From assembly GCF_000280055.1 (NCBI RefSeq), contig NZ_ALAB01000041.1, positions 62,001-126,000 of the forward strand: DNA of 64,000 nt. The letters run 5' to 3'. The notes under the pieces are model-generated. The model saw nothing but the letters and a program-made list of their open reading frames with translations, searched no databases and was not told the DNA's origin. Positions 26,280 to 35,565 of this stretch are shown one piece after another; position 1 is the first letter of the stretch, and each line of letters begins with the position of its first letter. Origin of the DNA: Alishewanella aestuarii B11. GTDB lineage: Bacteria > Pseudomonadota > Gammaproteobacteria > Enterobacterales > Alteromonadaceae. The position numbers and the translations under genes were made by a program.

Positions 26280-26984
26280 TTAACACTGACCGGCGAGGTT
26301 ACTTAAGGCAGGGGCATCTAAAATGGTTATCAGTTTGCCATCCACTTCGATGATCTGATCTTTATGTAATTTACTCAGCAGCCGGCTAATGGTTTCAACG
26401 GTTAAACCCAGGTAATTGCCGATATCACTGCGGGTCATGGTCAGGCGGAAGGCTTTGGAGGAAAAACCACGGTTACCGTAGCGCGAGGCCAGATGGTTTA
26501 AAAAGGTGGCCAGTTTTTGTTCGGCAGTTTTGCGGTTTAACAGCAACAACATCTGCTGATCAGCCTGGATATCCTGACTCATCAGCCGCATCATCTGCTG
26601 CCGTAACTTGGGTAGCTGGTCCAGTAACATTTCCAGGTTGTTAAAGGGGATCTCGCAAATCATGCCGGTTTCCAGCGCTTCGGCGTAGCTCATATGCTGC
26701 TGGGTATTAATCGCATCAAAACCGATAATATCGCCGGGTAAATGGAAGCCGGTAATTTGCTGCTCACCTTGCTCGGTCAGGGTAAAGGTTTTAAAGGAGC
26801 CGGTACGCACAGCATACAGTGCTTTCAGGGCGGTGCCGCTTTCAAACAGGATATCGCCTTTATGCAACGGTCGTTTGCGCTGAATAATGTTATCCAGCTT
26901 GGTCATTTCCTGATCGTTGAGTGAAAACGGCAGGCACAACTGACTAAAACCACAATCCTGACAATTAATCGCCGAGCGTTGCAT
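26280..26984 (-). CDS. fnr: oxygen-sensing transcription regulator Fnr (EtrA)
   Basis: CRP/FNR-family activator whose [4Fe-4S] cluster breaks down in oxygen; controls anaerobic and microaerobic genes. The four cluster cysteines are Cys8, Cys11, Cys17 and Cys110. Their spacing (X2, X5, then 102 residues from first to last) is the same as in E. coli Fnr, although this protein has 12 fewer residues before the first. The recognition helix [19 protein letters not shown] contains the FNR-type E-xx-SR contacts. Length 234 residues. Genes for cbb3 oxidase assembly lie immediately upstream on the same strand, a common arrangement. Confidence 0.96.
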   Translation of the reverse strand: MQRSAINCQDCGFSQLCLPFSLNDQEMTKLDNIIQRKRPLHKGDILFESGTALKALYAVRTGSFKTFTLTEQGEQQITGFHLPGDIIGFDAINTQQHMSYAEALETGMICEIPFNNLEMLLDQLPKLRQQMMRLMSQDIQADQQMLLLLNRKTAEQKLATFLNHLASRYGNRGFSSKAFRLTMTRSDIGNYLGLTVETISRLLSKLHKDQIIEVDGKLITILDAPALSNLAGQC

Positions 26985-27020
26985 CGAATAAACCCTGAAT
27001 TCCCTAATATAGTAGCTAGC

Positions 27021-27695
27021 TTAAAAAACTAACCTCTGCAAAGCAAGCCATATCGTATAAATGCCGTAGATAGCCAGTATAGCGGCGGTGCTATAGCGAA
27101 ACCACAAGGCGTTTTTCAACTGGCGTAGCAGCTGTGCGGCGCCACCAACGGTCAGGATCGCCGGCAAGGTGCCCAAGCCAAAACTCAGCATCAGCAGGGC
27201 ACCATGCCAGGGACTCCCGCTGGCCAGACTCCAGCTAAGGGTCGAATAAACCAAGCCGCAGGGCAAAAAGCCCCACAGCAGGCCATAACGATAGGCTTTC
27301 GTCGCTGAGTCAAGTGGTAACAGCGCCTTGGTATAGGGCTGGACGCGTTGCCAGAGCTTTTGCCCGAGCCGTTCCAGCTGCGTCAGGCCAAACCAGAGTC
27401 GGGCGATATAGAGCGCCATAGCAACCAGTAAGACGCCTGCCAGCAACCGTAACCAGAGCATGGAGGCACCGGCCAGCTGCATCGCGGTCAGGCCAAAATA
27501 GCCGACCAGGGCACCAAACAGGCTATAGGTAGTTAAGCGGCCGGCACTGAGTAACAGGGGGTAAGTATAACCTGAGTTGCTGCGCTCAGCCGGCACGCTC
27601 AGTTGCAAGGCACTGGCAATACCGCCGCACATCACCAGGCAGTGACTGCTGCCCAGCAGGCCGATCAGCAGCGCGGCCAGATAATCAGGGCTCAT
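27021..27695 (-). CDS. TauE/SafE-like membrane protein of the cco cluster
   Basis: A 224-residue inner-membrane protein with about six helices, of the sulfite exporter TauE/SafE-like group that regularly follows ccoS. The motif GSSHCLVMCGGI near the N-terminus (residues 13-24) has paired Cys and His that suggest metal contact, and a second conserved segment is WGFLPCGLVYSTLSWSLASG. I place the start at 27695 (MSPDYLAALLIG), overlapping the end of ccoS by 11 bases, rather than the longer frame from 27734. Role in cbb3 assembly or copper supply is inferred from position only. Confidence 0.83.
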   Translation of the reverse strand: MSPDYLAALLIGLLGSSHCLVMCGGIASALQLSVPAERSNSGYTYPLLLSAGRLTTYSLFGALVGYFGLTAMQLAGASMLWLRLLAGVLLVAMALYIARLWFGLTQLERLGQKLWQRVQPYTKALLPLDSATKAYRYGLLWGFLPCGLVYSTLSWSLASGSPWHGALLMLSFGLGTLPAILTVGGAAQLLRQLKNALWFRYSTAAILAIYGIYTIWLALQRLVF

Positions 27696-27861
27696 CTTTG
27701 TCCGCGGGTGGTTTTGGCTTATCGTCCTCGTCAAACAGGATGCTCAACCCTTCTTTTTCCAGATCTTCAAACTGTTTCGAGCGCACCGCCCAGAAGAAAA
27801 TCCAGATCCCCATCGCAACAAAGAAGATGGCTATCGGGATAAGTACGTAAATGATGCTCAT
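27685..27861 (-). CDS. ccoS: cbb3 oxidase maturation protein CcoS
   Basis: A 58-residue protein with one membrane helix followed by an acidic tail. It begins MSIIYVLIPIAIFFVAMGIW, continues with FFWAVRSKQFEDLEKEG and ends in a run of Asp, Lys and Pro. This is the FixS/CcoS pattern: helix, aromatic-charged hinge, conserved QFEDLE-G sequence. It overlaps the ccoI stop codon by four bases (ATGA) and the next gene by 11, so it is translationally coupled in the ccoH-ccoI-ccoS run. CcoS is needed for cofactor insertion in cbb3 oxidase. It is easily missed because of its size. Confidence 0.92.
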   Translation of the reverse strand: MSIIYVLIPIAIFFVAMGIWIFFWAVRSKQFEDLEKEGLSILFDEDDKPKPPADKDEP

Positions 27862-30242
27862 TTCTTTAGTAACCTCAATGAATTCGATACCACCAATAAC
27901 GAGCTGAACGACATACCGATCACTGCAATATAGGGCGAGACAAAACCAGCTACGGCCAGCGGAATAATAATCAAATTATAACCGACAGACCATCCGAGAT
28001 TTTGCCTTATCACGCTGGCGGTGGTTTTGCCACCTTTAAGCAATGCGGCTAACAGACTCACATCGGGTTTTAACAACACGACATCAGCCTGATTTTTAGA
28101 CAGATCGGCGCCTGAGTGCACTGCAACCGAAATATGGGCAGCGTTAAAGCCCGGGCTGTCGTTAATGCCATCGCCCAGCATCAGTACCTGCTTGCCTTCG
28201 CTAATCAGCTGCTGGATATGCGTCACTTTTTGTTCTGGCGTACAGCCTTTATGCATAAAGTTAAGCTGTAATTCGCTGGCCAGTTGCTCGGCCTGTGATG
28301 AGCTGTCGCCGGTTAACATCCCCAATTGATAGCCCTGTTGTTGTAAACTGGCGAGCAGCGCCGGAACTTCCGGCCGTACTCTGTCACTCAGGGTCACAGC
28401 GGCTATCGGCTGCTGGTTAATCGTCAGATAGACCATGGCGCCGCTGACAGTGCGGCTTAGCTGACAAAAACGGGCACTGCCGACCCGCACCGCGTGTTGT
28501 TGCCAGTACCCGCTGATCCCGGCACCGACACTGACCGTTACCTGTTGCAGCTCTTCGGCAGCTGTCTGATAGGGCGCAAAGGCTCGGGCTATCGGGTGTT
28601 CGGAGTAACGTTCCAGATTTGCAATCAGATTCAGTGCCTGTTGCTCAGTGTAAGCCGTGCTTAGCATCTCGACGCTTTCGACACTAAACTTACCTTCGGT
28701 CAGGGTGCCGGTTTTGTCCAGTACAATATGGGTGATCTGTGGCAAGGCTTCTAACGCCTGAGCGTTTTTGATCAGTATGCCCTGGCGGTTGAGGCGGGCG
28801 AGGGCACAGGTAATGGCGGTCGGCGTCGCCAGGCTAAGGGCACAAGGGCAGGTTGCCACCAACACCGAGAGCGTCACCCAAAATGCGCGATCCGGATTCC
28901 ACCAGAAATACCAGAGGCCGAAAGTCAGCACGGCAATTACCAGTAAACGCTCGACGAAGTATTTTGCCAACTGATCGGTTTTCTCGACCAGTTTGGGCTT
29001 TTGACTCAGGGTTTGTTGTTGCAGCTGGATGATTTGTCCCAGCCGGGAGTGTGCCAGCACTTCAGTCACCTGAATGGTCAGTAAGCCATCGTGATTAATA
29101 CTGCCGGCCAACACCTGCTCACCGGCCATTTTGCTGATCGGCCGGTATTCACCGGTCAGCATCGATTCGTCAACCGAGCTTTGACCTTCCAGTACCAGAC
29201 CATCAGCGGGCAGGGTTTCACCGGCCTTTACCAGGATCCGATCACCCGGTTGCAGGCGCCGCGCCGACGTCGCTTGCGGCCCGTTAGCAGTGAGCTGGGT
29301 GGCGGTTACCGGCATAATTTTCAACAAGTTGCTGGTGGCTTCGCGCGCCTGTGCCCGGGCCCGGTATTCAAAAAACTTGCCCAGTTGCAGCAGGAAAATA
29401 AACATACAGACTGATTCAAAATAGACTTCACCGGTATGAAAGACGGTGGCATAGGATGACGCCAGATAGGTATACCACAGCGCCAGGCTGACCGGCACAT
29501 CCATATTCATCTGCCGGGCCTTAATGCTGCGCCAGGCGCTAACCGTAAAGGGCTTACCGGCATACAACAACACCGGTAGCGTTAATAACAAACTGATCCA
29601 GCGCAGGTAGCCTTCGTGCGATTTTTCAATGCCGGTGAACTCACCAAAATACAGGCCAAAGGCCAGCATCATCACCTGCATGGTCAGAATACCAGACACC
29701 GCCAGTCGTTTCAGGTAGCGGTTCAGTTCCTGCTTAAAGGTTTGTTCTTCCTGATCGGCGACAAAGGGGCTGGCCTGATAACCAAGGGCGGCGATGCGGC
29801 CTAAGACCTGGCTTAGTGGCAACGCCTTGCTATCCCAGCGCAATAAGGCGCGCTGGGTGGAGGAATTAATAGTTACGCTGGCGATCTGCGGCTGTTTTTT
29901 TAGCTGCTTTTCAATTAACCAGGCACAGGCGGCGCAGCTCATGCCGGAGATGGACAATTCCAGCTCGGTCAGCTCGCCCTGCTGCCGGCTGATATCGGCC
30001 AGCACCTCGGGCTGATCAAAGTTTTCCAGCTCTGCCGCCAGTTGCGCCGGCATGGCCGCAACCTTAGTCGCTGACTCAGTACGAAAGCGGTAATAATCGG
30101 CTAAACCATTCTGGATAATGGTATCGGCCACAGCCTGACAGCCAGCGCAACAAAAGGGCTGCGCTGTGCCATCAATCTGCAGGGTAAAACGGTCGCCAGT
30201 GAGCACCGGCTCATGGCAGTGAAAACATTTCAGGTCGCCCAA
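27858..30242 (-). CDS. ccoI: copper-translocating P-type ATPase CcoI (FixI)
   Basis: P1B-type ATPase that supplies copper for the cbb3 oxidase binuclear centre. It is 794 residues. The N-terminus has a cysteine-rich extension (CFHCH at 6-10 and CCAGC at 31-35) typical of the FixI group, then a heavy-metal domain with MSCAAC (Cys103, Cys106). The ion path is CPC at 465-467, the phosphorylated aspartate is Asp509 in DKTGTLT, and GDGIND marks the nucleotide/hinge region. It lies 25 bases downstream of ccoH. Distinction from copper-export CopA rests on the extra N-terminal cysteines and the cco context. Confidence 0.95.
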   Translation of the reverse strand: MGDLKCFHCHEPVLTGDRFTLQIDGTAQPFCCAGCQAVADTIIQNGLADYYRFRTESATKVAAMPAQLAAELENFDQPEVLADISRQQGELTELELSISGMSCAACAWLIEKQLKKQPQIASVTINSSTQRALLRWDSKALPLSQVLGRIAALGYQASPFVADQEEQTFKQELNRYLKRLAVSGILTMQVMMLAFGLYFGEFTGIEKSHEGYLRWISLLLTLPVLLYAGKPFTVSAWRSIKARQMNMDVPVSLALWYTYLASSYATVFHTGEVYFESVCMFIFLLQLGKFFEYRARAQAREATSNLLKIMPVTATQLTANGPQATSARRLQPGDRILVKAGETLPADGLVLEGQSSVDESMLTGEYRPISKMAGEQVLAGSINHDGLLTIQVTEVLAHSRLGQIIQLQQQTLSQKPKLVEKTDQLAKYFVERLLVIAVLTFGLWYFWWNPDRAFWVTLSVLVATCPCALSLATPTAITCALARLNRQGILIKNAQALEALPQITHIVLDKTGTLTEGKFSVESVEMLSTAYTEQQALNLIANLERYSEHPIARAFAPYQTAAEELQQVTVSVGAGISGYWQQHAVRVGSARFCQLSRTVSGAMVYLTINQQPIAAVTLSDRVRPEVPALLASLQQQGYQLGMLTGDSSSQAEQLASELQLNFMHKGCTPEQKVTHIQQLISEGKQVLMLGDGINDSPGFNAAHISVAVHSGADLSKNQADVVLLKPDVSLLAALLKGGKTTASVIRQNLGWSVGYNLIIIPLAVAGFVSPYIAVIGMSFSSLLVVSNSLRLLKK

Positions 30243-30267
30243 GACGCCTATTCCTTCGTACTTAAGG

Positions 30268-30756
30268 TTAGTTATAACCGAGTTTAATTTCCTGCTCTGC
30301 CGGCAGGGTTAGATTGGCTTTTAAGCGCCATTCATTAGAGTCATCTGAGACGGTCAGGCGCCAGCGGCCATTCGGTGTCAGCGGCAGGGTTGCTACGTAC
30401 AGCAATTCGCCACTACGTTCAGCGTCGACAGCAAAATCCTGCGCGCCGAGGGTCGGATGGTAAAAATCAAGGTGGATCTTGTCACCCAAGACGGCATTTT
30501 CGGCAAAACGCACCACAGCACGGTTACCGGCTACCAGTATATGCGCGTCCAGATTACGCAGGGCGGCTTCACGATATTTGGCTAGCTGCAGATTTATACT
30601 TCTGCCCGCGGCATAATAATCGTCGATCACCACTTCCGGCTTATGCTGTTGCATCACTACTATGGTGTGCACAGCTTTTAATGCCGTAATCACCGGAATG
30701 GCAATCAGGATCCAGGGCCAGAGTTGTTTATACCAGGGTTTGGTGTCCAGTTGCAT
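30268..30756 (-). CDS. ccoH: cbb3 oxidase assembly protein CcoH (FixH)
   Basis: A 162-residue protein of the FixH family, with a single N-terminal membrane anchor (residues 10-35, PWILIAIPVITALKAVHTIVVM) and a periplasmic domain. EVVIDDYYAAGRSINLQLAK is the conserved segment of the family. It helps assemble cbb3 oxidase, probably during copper delivery. It is separated from ccoP by an intrinsic terminator, so the maturation genes form a second transcription unit. ccoG/fixG, normally just before ccoH, is absent from this cluster. Confidence 0.92.
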   Translation of the reverse strand: MQLDTKPWYKQLWPWILIAIPVITALKAVHTIVVMQQHKPEVVIDDYYAAGRSINLQLAKYREAALRNLDAHILVAGNRAVVRFAENAVLGDKIHLDFYHPTLGAQDFAVDAERSGELLYVATLPLTPNGRWRLTVSDDSNEWRLKANLTLPAEQEIKLGYN

Positions 30757-30776
30757 CAGTTACCTCTTTTATAAAA

Positions 30777-30803
30777 CTAAGCCCCGGAACGGGGCTTAGA
30801 TTC
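30777..30803 (-). terminator. intrinsic terminator of the ccoNOQP operon
   Basis: CTAAGCCCCG pairs with CGGGGCTTAG over 10 bp with a 3-base loop. On the minus strand the stem is followed by TTTTAT, placing termination between ccoP and ccoH. Confidence 0.9.
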
Positions 30804-30825
30804 TAACAGAATGTCAGGCTGAGTG

Positions 30826-31800
30826 TCAGCGCAGGTCTTCCGGATTCGCCAGACGATAGACGTAGGCTGTCAGGATATGTACCTTATCTTCGCCCAGTGT
30901 CTCCTTAAAGGCTGGCATCACACCAAAACGGCCATGACGCAGCGTTTCTTCGATATCCTTGGCAGAGCCACCGTATAACCAAATATTATTGGTCAGGTTT
31001 GGCGCGCCAAACGGCAGATTATGCGCCACGCTACCGCGACCATCAACACCATGACAGGCGGCACACATACCAAACTTGGCTTTACCGGCTTCGGCGTCTT
31101 TTTCATTTACCGCACGGCCAGACAGTTGCAGTACATAGGCCGTCATCTCGCGGATACCCTGATCGCCCAGCGCAGCTTCCCAACCTGGCATGGCCGCTTT
31201 ACGACCGTATAGCAGGGTTTCTTTGATTTTCTCCGGTGTGCCGCCATATAACCAGTCATTGTCGGTCAGGTTCGGATAGCCACGCTGACCGCGGGCGTCT
31301 GAGCCGTGACACAGGGCGCAGTTCTGCAGGAACAAGCGCTGACCGATCTTCAGGGCTTCGGTATCATAGGCCAGATCCAGCACATCACGTTTGGCGAACG
31401 CCTGGAACACCGGGCCAAATACCTCATCGGCACGGGCATTTTCCACATCCAGCTGCACATGGCGGCCTTCAGCGCGGGCTAACTCCACCGCCTGGCGTGA
31501 TTCCTCCAGAGACTTAATTCCCTGGTTAGAGCTGGTCCAGTTCAGGAAACCCTTATAGTTACCCAGGCCCGGATAAGCAGCCAGATAGAAAACCGACCAA
31601 ATCAGGGTGGCGAAGAACATATAGGTCCACCACTTTGGCAGGGGGTTATTCAGTTCTTTTAAGCCATCCACTTCATGATCGGTGGTTTCGTCTTCCGGCA
31701 CACCGACATAGTTTTTCAGGTTCCACACCAGCAGCACTACACAAAGTACTAATACTGGGATAGTCAGTACCCAAATCCAAAGATTCCAGAAGCTACTCAT
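30826..31800 (-). CDS. ccoP: cbb3 cytochrome oxidase diheme subunit CcoP
   Basis: Membrane-anchored cytochrome c subunit that passes electrons to CcoO/CcoN. It has 324 residues. Two heme-binding motifs are visible, CALCH (NCALCHGSDARG) and CAACH (MCAACHGVDGRG), with distal methionines in AAMPGW and GVMPAF. Two N-terminal helices anchor it (SSFWNLWIWVLTIPVLVLCV and WWTYMFFATLIWSVFYLAAY). The start at 31800 (MSSFWNLW) overlaps the end of ccoQ by eight bases; a longer frame reaches into ccoQ and is rejected. Confidence 0.96.
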   Translation of the reverse strand: MSSFWNLWIWVLTIPVLVLCVVLLVWNLKNYVGVPEDETTDHEVDGLKELNNPLPKWWTYMFFATLIWSVFYLAAYPGLGNYKGFLNWTSSNQGIKSLEESRQAVELARAEGRHVQLDVENARADEVFGPVFQAFAKRDVLDLAYDTEALKIGQRLFLQNCALCHGSDARGQRGYPNLTDNDWLYGGTPEKIKETLLYGRKAAMPGWEAALGDQGIREMTAYVLQLSGRAVNEKDAEAGKAKFGMCAACHGVDGRGSVAHNLPFGAPNLTNNIWLYGGSAKDIEETLRHGRFGVMPAFKETLGEDKVHILTAYVYRLANPEDLR

Positions 31801-31975
31801 GCTCCTTCTCCCGTTTTGAATGTTGTTTTTCTGAATCCGGTTCGTCGTCAAACACCAGGTTAGCGGCCTCATCAAAATCTGGCTTACGCTTCTTGCTGTA
31901 AGCCCAGATAACAAAGGCGACAAAGCCAACGAACAGGATCACGGTCAAAATGCTGTGAACTGTTGCAAATTCCAT
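31793..31975 (-). CDS. ccoQ: cbb3 oxidase small subunit CcoQ
   Basis: A 60-residue protein with one membrane helix (HSILTVILFVGFVAFVIWAY, residues 7-26) and a charged tail rich in Lys, Asp and Glu. This layout, its place between ccoO and ccoP, and the AYSKKRKPDFDEAANLVF stretch identify CcoQ, which stabilises the cbb3 complex. It starts five bases after ccoO ends and overlaps ccoP, consistent with translational coupling. Confidence 0.93.
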   Translation of the reverse strand: MEFATVHSILTVILFVGFVAFVIWAYSKKRKPDFDEAANLVFDDEPDSEKQHSKREKEHE

Positions 31976-31980
31976 AGCGC

Positions 31981-32589
31981 TTACTTCAGGGCTGTGCCCA
32001 GTGATTGCAGATAGGCAATCAGGGCTTCCATTTCGGTTTTACCTTTCACTGCATCTGCAGCACCGGCGATATCTTCGTCGGTATAAGGCACACCAAAGCC
32101 ACGGAAGATTTCCAGCTTACGGGCCGTGTATTTACCATCCAGAATATTACGGTCTAACCAGGGATAGGCCGGCATATTGGATTGGGGTACAACTGAACGG
32201 GGATCCATCAGGTGCGCATGGTGCCAGTCATCGCTATAGCGACCGCCAACCCGAGCCAGGTCAGGACCAGTGCGCTTCGAGCCCCACAGGAACGGGTGCT
32301 CCCACACGCTCTCACCGGCAACCGAATAGTGGCCATAACGTTCCACTTCGGCACGGAACGGGCGGATCATCTGACTGTGGCAGTTGGTACAACCTTCACG
32401 GATAAAAATATCCCGGCCTTCCATCTGCAGGGCAGTGTAAGGTTTCAGGCCATCGACCGGCTGGGTGGTTTCATCCAGAAACATCAGCGGGGTGATTTGC
32501 ACTAAGGTACCAAAGCTGATGGCGACAATGGTGAAAATGCCCAGTAAACCAACGCTTTTTTCGACTTTTTCGTGATGATTTTTTGACAT
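31981..32589 (-). CDS. ccoO: cbb3 cytochrome oxidase monoheme subunit CcoO
   Basis: Membrane-bound cytochrome c subunit, 202 residues. One N-terminal helix ([20 protein letters not shown]) anchors it. The heme motif is [15 protein letters not shown] at about residues 67-81, and the axial methionine is likely in [10 protein letters not shown]. It follows ccoN by ten bases. The sequence is typical of FixO/CcoO and shows no anomalies. Confidence 0.96.
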   Translation of the reverse strand: MSKNHHEKVEKSVGLLGIFTIVAISFGTLVQITPLMFLDETTQPVDGLKPYTALQMEGRDIFIREGCTNCHSQMIRPFRAEVERYGHYSVAGESVWEHPFLWGSKRTGPDLARVGGRYSDDWHHAHLMDPRSVVPQSNMPAYPWLDRNILDGKYTARKLEIFRGFGVPYTDEDIAGAADAVKGKTEMEALIAYLQSLGTALK

Positions 32590-32599
32590 TTCGCTCTCC

Positions 32600-34027
32600 T
32601 TAGGCGGCTGCTGCAGCAGGTTGGGCTGCTGGTGTTTTACTGCTTACTGTCTTGTAGACGTTGTAAGCCATCAGCAACATACCGGCGACGACAAAAACAC
32701 CACCAATAAAGCGCATCAGATAGAACGGCATTGAGGCTTCCAGGCTTTGTACAAAGCTGTAAGTCAAAGTACCGTCCGTGTTAACTGCGCGCCACATCAT
32801 GCCTTGCATAATACCGCTGATCCACATTGCTACGATGTACAGCACCACACCGATGGTGTGCAGCCAGAAGTGGGTGTTGATCAGTTTTAAGCTATACATG
32901 CCGTCTTTGTTGTATACGGCCGGGATCAGGTGATACATAGCACCGATAGAGATCATGGCAACCCAGCCAAGCGCACCCGAGTGCACGTGACCTACGGTCC
33001 AGTCAGTGTAGTGTGACAGTGCATTCACTGACTTGATGGCCATCATCGGACCTTCGAAGGTCGACATACCATAGAAAGACAGTGACACAATCAGGAAACG
33101 TAAGATTGGATCGGTTTTCAGCTTATGCCAGGCGCCTGACAGCGTCATAATACCGTTGATCATACCGCCCCAGCTTGGTACGAACAGCACCACTGACATC
33201 ACCATACCCAAGGACTGAGTCCAGTCAGGCAGGGCAGTGTAGTGCAGGTGGTGTGGACCCGCCCAGATATACAGCGCAATCAGCGCCCAGAAGTGGACGA
33301 TCGATAAACGGTAAGAGTAGACAGGACGACCTGCTTGTTTTGGTACGAAGTAATACATCATACCCAGGAAACCTGCAGTTAACAGGAAGCCTACGGCGTT
33401 ATGACCATACCACCACTGGACCATCGCATCGACGGCACCGGCATAGATCGAATAAGACTTACCTAAATGCAGCGGGATAACCATGCTGTTGACGATATGC
33501 AGCGCGGCAACAGTGATAATAAAGCCACCGTAGAACCAGTTTGCCACGTAGATATGGCTGGTTTTACGCTTAATCAGGGTGCCGAAGAATACAATAGCAA
33601 AGCTGACCCAAACAATGGTAATCAGAATATCAATTGGCCATTCCAGTTCAGCGTATTCTTTACTTTGGCTCAGACCCATCGGCAGCGTAATGGCCGCAGC
33701 CACGATAACGGCTTGCCAGCCCCAGAAAGTAAACATGGCCAGCTTTTCCGCGAACAACCTTACCTGACAGGTACGCTGTACCACGTAGTAACAGGTGGCG
33801 AATAAAGCACTGGTACCAAAGGCGAAGATCACCGCGTTGGTATGAAGAGGACGAAGACGGCTGTAGGTCAGCCAAGGTGTATCAAAGTTAAGCGCCGGCC
33901 AGTATAACTGGGCTGCAATTAACACACCCACCACCATGCCAACAATACCCCAAAGAACGGTAGTGATGGCAAAGAGGCGGACAACGCTATAGTTGTATTC
34001 AACATTTAACGGTTTGGTCTGGCTCAT
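32600..34027 (-). CDS. ccoN: cbb3 cytochrome oxidase catalytic subunit CcoN
   Basis: Catalytic subunit of the high-affinity cbb3 oxygen reductase, a proton-pumping heme-copper oxidase for microaerobic growth. It is 475 residues with about 12 helices. Heme and copper ligands are visible: [31 protein letters not shown] (CuB histidine), the [12 protein letters not shown] pair, and the [10 protein letters not shown] pair to the two hemes. First gene of the ccoNOQP operon. A plausible -10 TATAAT lies about 60 bases upstream (34087-34092 complement). The C-terminus is an alanine-rich tail. Confidence 0.97.
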   Translation of the reverse strand: MSQTKPLNVEYNYSVVRLFAITTVLWGIVGMVVGVLIAAQLYWPALNFDTPWLTYSRLRPLHTNAVIFAFGTSALFATCYYVVQRTCQVRLFAEKLAMFTFWGWQAVIVAAAITLPMGLSQSKEYAELEWPIDILITIVWVSFAIVFFGTLIKRKTSHIYVANWFYGGFIITVAALHIVNSMVIPLHLGKSYSIYAGAVDAMVQWWYGHNAVGFLLTAGFLGMMYYFVPKQAGRPVYSYRLSIVHFWALIALYIWAGPHHLHYTALPDWTQSLGMVMSVVLFVPSWGGMINGIMTLSGAWHKLKTDPILRFLIVSLSFYGMSTFEGPMMAIKSVNALSHYTDWTVGHVHSGALGWVAMISIGAMYHLIPAVYNKDGMYSLKLINTHFWLHTIGVVLYIVAMWISGIMQGMMWRAVNTDGTLTYSFVQSLEASMPFYLMRFIGGVFVVAGMLLMAYNVYKTVSSKTPAAQPAAAAA

Positions 34028-34086
34028 GTTGAGTTCCGCTGCAGTTTTGCTGGTTACTAAAATACCACCTGAGGGTGGCCCTTCTT

Positions 34087-34092
34087 ATTATA
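34087..34092 (-). promoter_or_regulatory. candidate -10 element of ccoN
   Basis: TATAAT on the minus strand would give a leader of about 50 bases. No good -35 is seen; 23 bases upstream is ATCAG, a partial FNR half-site at the distance expected for an FNR class II activator, but the other half does not match. Confidence 0.35.
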
Positions 34093-34171
34093 AGTGGCTA
34101 CGTCCGCTGCAAGAGCTGATACAGTTGGTTGTACCCACTTTATTTGGCCCGAATGATAAGGCCTTTACCCC

Positions 34172-34200
34172 ATAAAAGATAGGCGAAGCCGCCTATTTTA
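34172..34200. terminator. terminator-like hairpin in the ccoN-lipoprotein intergenic region
   Basis: ATAGGCG pairs with CGCCTAT around AAGC, flanked by A-runs on one side and T-runs on the other, so it could terminate on either strand. A terminator is unexpected between divergent genes; see findings. Confidence 0.55.
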
Positions 34201-34316
34201 TGATGTAGAACAAAGTTGCTGTTCAATTTTCAGGCAATTAGGCCTGTTGCTGGTTTTTTGCCTGTTGTTAGCGCTAAGATAGCCACTTCTACGAGTTTAG
34301 CAGGCATTACCCTGAG

Positions 34317-34724
34317 ATGAAGTTTGCAGTGAAGTTAGTGTTATGTTTCATTTTTTTATTTGTACTGCAGGCTTGTACACCCGCCGCTAATGATAACAGC
34401 CAGCTGACCCTGCTGCAAACCGCTGACCTGAGTGTACAAATCAGTCCGGCAACAATACCGGTGGAAAGCCCGCTGACGCTAACGGTGAAAACAAACCTTG
34501 ATATTCAGCAACTTAGTGGTGAAATTCGCGGCATTTCGATGTATATGGGGCGGATCCCGTTACACTGGCGTAAGGTCAGCGACACAGAGGGCACCGTCTG
34601 GCAAGCGGAGTTTTTGCTCGGCGCCTGTACCGATCCGCAAATGCGCTGGCAGTTGACGCTGACGATGGAAACCGCAAGCGGGCAGCAGCAACTGCAGCTG
34701 ATCGATTTTACGTCAAGCTGGTAA
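34317..34724 (+). CDS. small hypothetical lipoprotein divergent from ccoN
   Basis: A 135-residue predicted lipoprotein: signal peptide MKFAVKLVLCFIFLFVLQAC with the lipobox cysteine at residue 20. The mature portion is a likely beta-sandwich; it has a Met-containing stretch GISMYMGRIPLHW (about residues 73-85) and one cysteine in LGACTDPQMRW. I do not recognise a named family. Beta-sandwich proteins with Met/Cys are sometimes copper carriers, and the cbb3 genes are next door, but this is inference. It is convergent with the mutarotase gene and overlaps it by 17 bases. Confidence 0.72.
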   Translation: MKFAVKLVLCFIFLFVLQACTPAANDNSQLTLLQTADLSVQISPATIPVESPLTLTVKTNLDIQQLSGEIRGISMYMGRIPLHWRKVSDTEGTVWQAEFLLGACTDPQMRWQLTLTMETASGQQQLQLIDFTSSW

Positions 34725-35565
34725 GGTGCTGGCACAGCTGTAATGGCGCTGCAGAGGTCAAATCCAGCCGTGCTGTCTCAACACAGACAAATTGCTGATA
34801 GCCGTCTGCTTCAAGATCAAAGATGGCCTGGCTGCGTTCCCGCCACGGATTCCAGACCACAGTGGCATCCTGGCCCTGTTGGCTGATTTTTAACTGCTGT
34901 GCGCCGCTTTCTAACAGCAGCTCTGCCGCTGGCTCTGGATACACCCGATCAATTTCCCGCTCAAAGCGAACCGGCGCAGTGCTTTGCACCCGCTCGCCGC
35001 CCAGTGTTTTATCCAGATAGGCGCCGGGTAAAGGACTTACACGGGTGTCTGACAGTGACGGTACCGCAAAATAGCTGTGTAACGCAGCTTGTTGCAGCAT
35101 CGGCTCGGCACAGTCCAGCTGTAAAGTCAGAGTGTCTGTGGTCAGCTTCAGCGTCAGGTTTAACGTTACGCTGTTATGCAGTGTCGGGATATCATCAACA
35201 TCGATGCTTAAGGTAACCAAAGCTTGCTGTGCCGACGGCTCCGCCTGCACCTGACGCCACAGTCGGTTACGCACTAAACCATGGTTGGGCAGTTTAGCCG
35301 CGCTGGTATTAAAGGGCTTGCCCGCCGGGCCAAACCAGGGCCAACATACCGGCACGCCGCCGCGGATCGCTTGTTGCTGTTGCCAGACCGCTTTCGGGGA
35401 TAGCCATAGCAGCTCGCGCCCGGGCACTGGCTGATAGGATAACAACTGAGCACCATACAGCGAGATCACAGCCGAGGCCTGGCCGCAGACTAATTTCAGG
35501 CAGGGCAGGTCAGTTAAATGGGCAAAGCCGGTCTGGGTACTGATTTGCGATATTGTCTGCGACAT
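34708..35565 (-). CDS. yeaD: D-hexose-6-phosphate mutarotase (YeaD-like)
   Basis: Aldose 1-epimerase superfamily enzyme that interconverts anomers of glucose-6-phosphate and similar sugars. It is 285 residues. The motif VISLYGAQLLSYQPVPGRELLWLS and GGVPVCWPWFGP near residues 65-80 are typical of the YeaD group, as is LHSYFAVPSLSDTRV with the catalytic-type histidine. ETARLDLTSAAPLQL ends the protein. It sits downstream of gapA, the same association as in E. coli. The 3' end overlaps the convergent lipoprotein gene. Confidence 0.9.
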   Translation of the reverse strand: MSQTISQISTQTGFAHLTDLPCLKLVCGQASAVISLYGAQLLSYQPVPGRELLWLSPKAVWQQQQAIRGGVPVCWPWFGPAGKPFNTSAAKLPNHGLVRNRLWRQVQAEPSAQQALVTLSIDVDDIPTLHNSVTLNLTLKLTTDTLTLQLDCAEPMLQQAALHSYFAVPSLSDTRVSPLPGAYLDKTLGGERVQSTAPVRFEREIDRVYPEPAAELLLESGAQQLKISQQGQDATVVWNPWRERSQAIFDLEADGYQQFVCVETARLDLTSAAPLQLCQHLTSLT

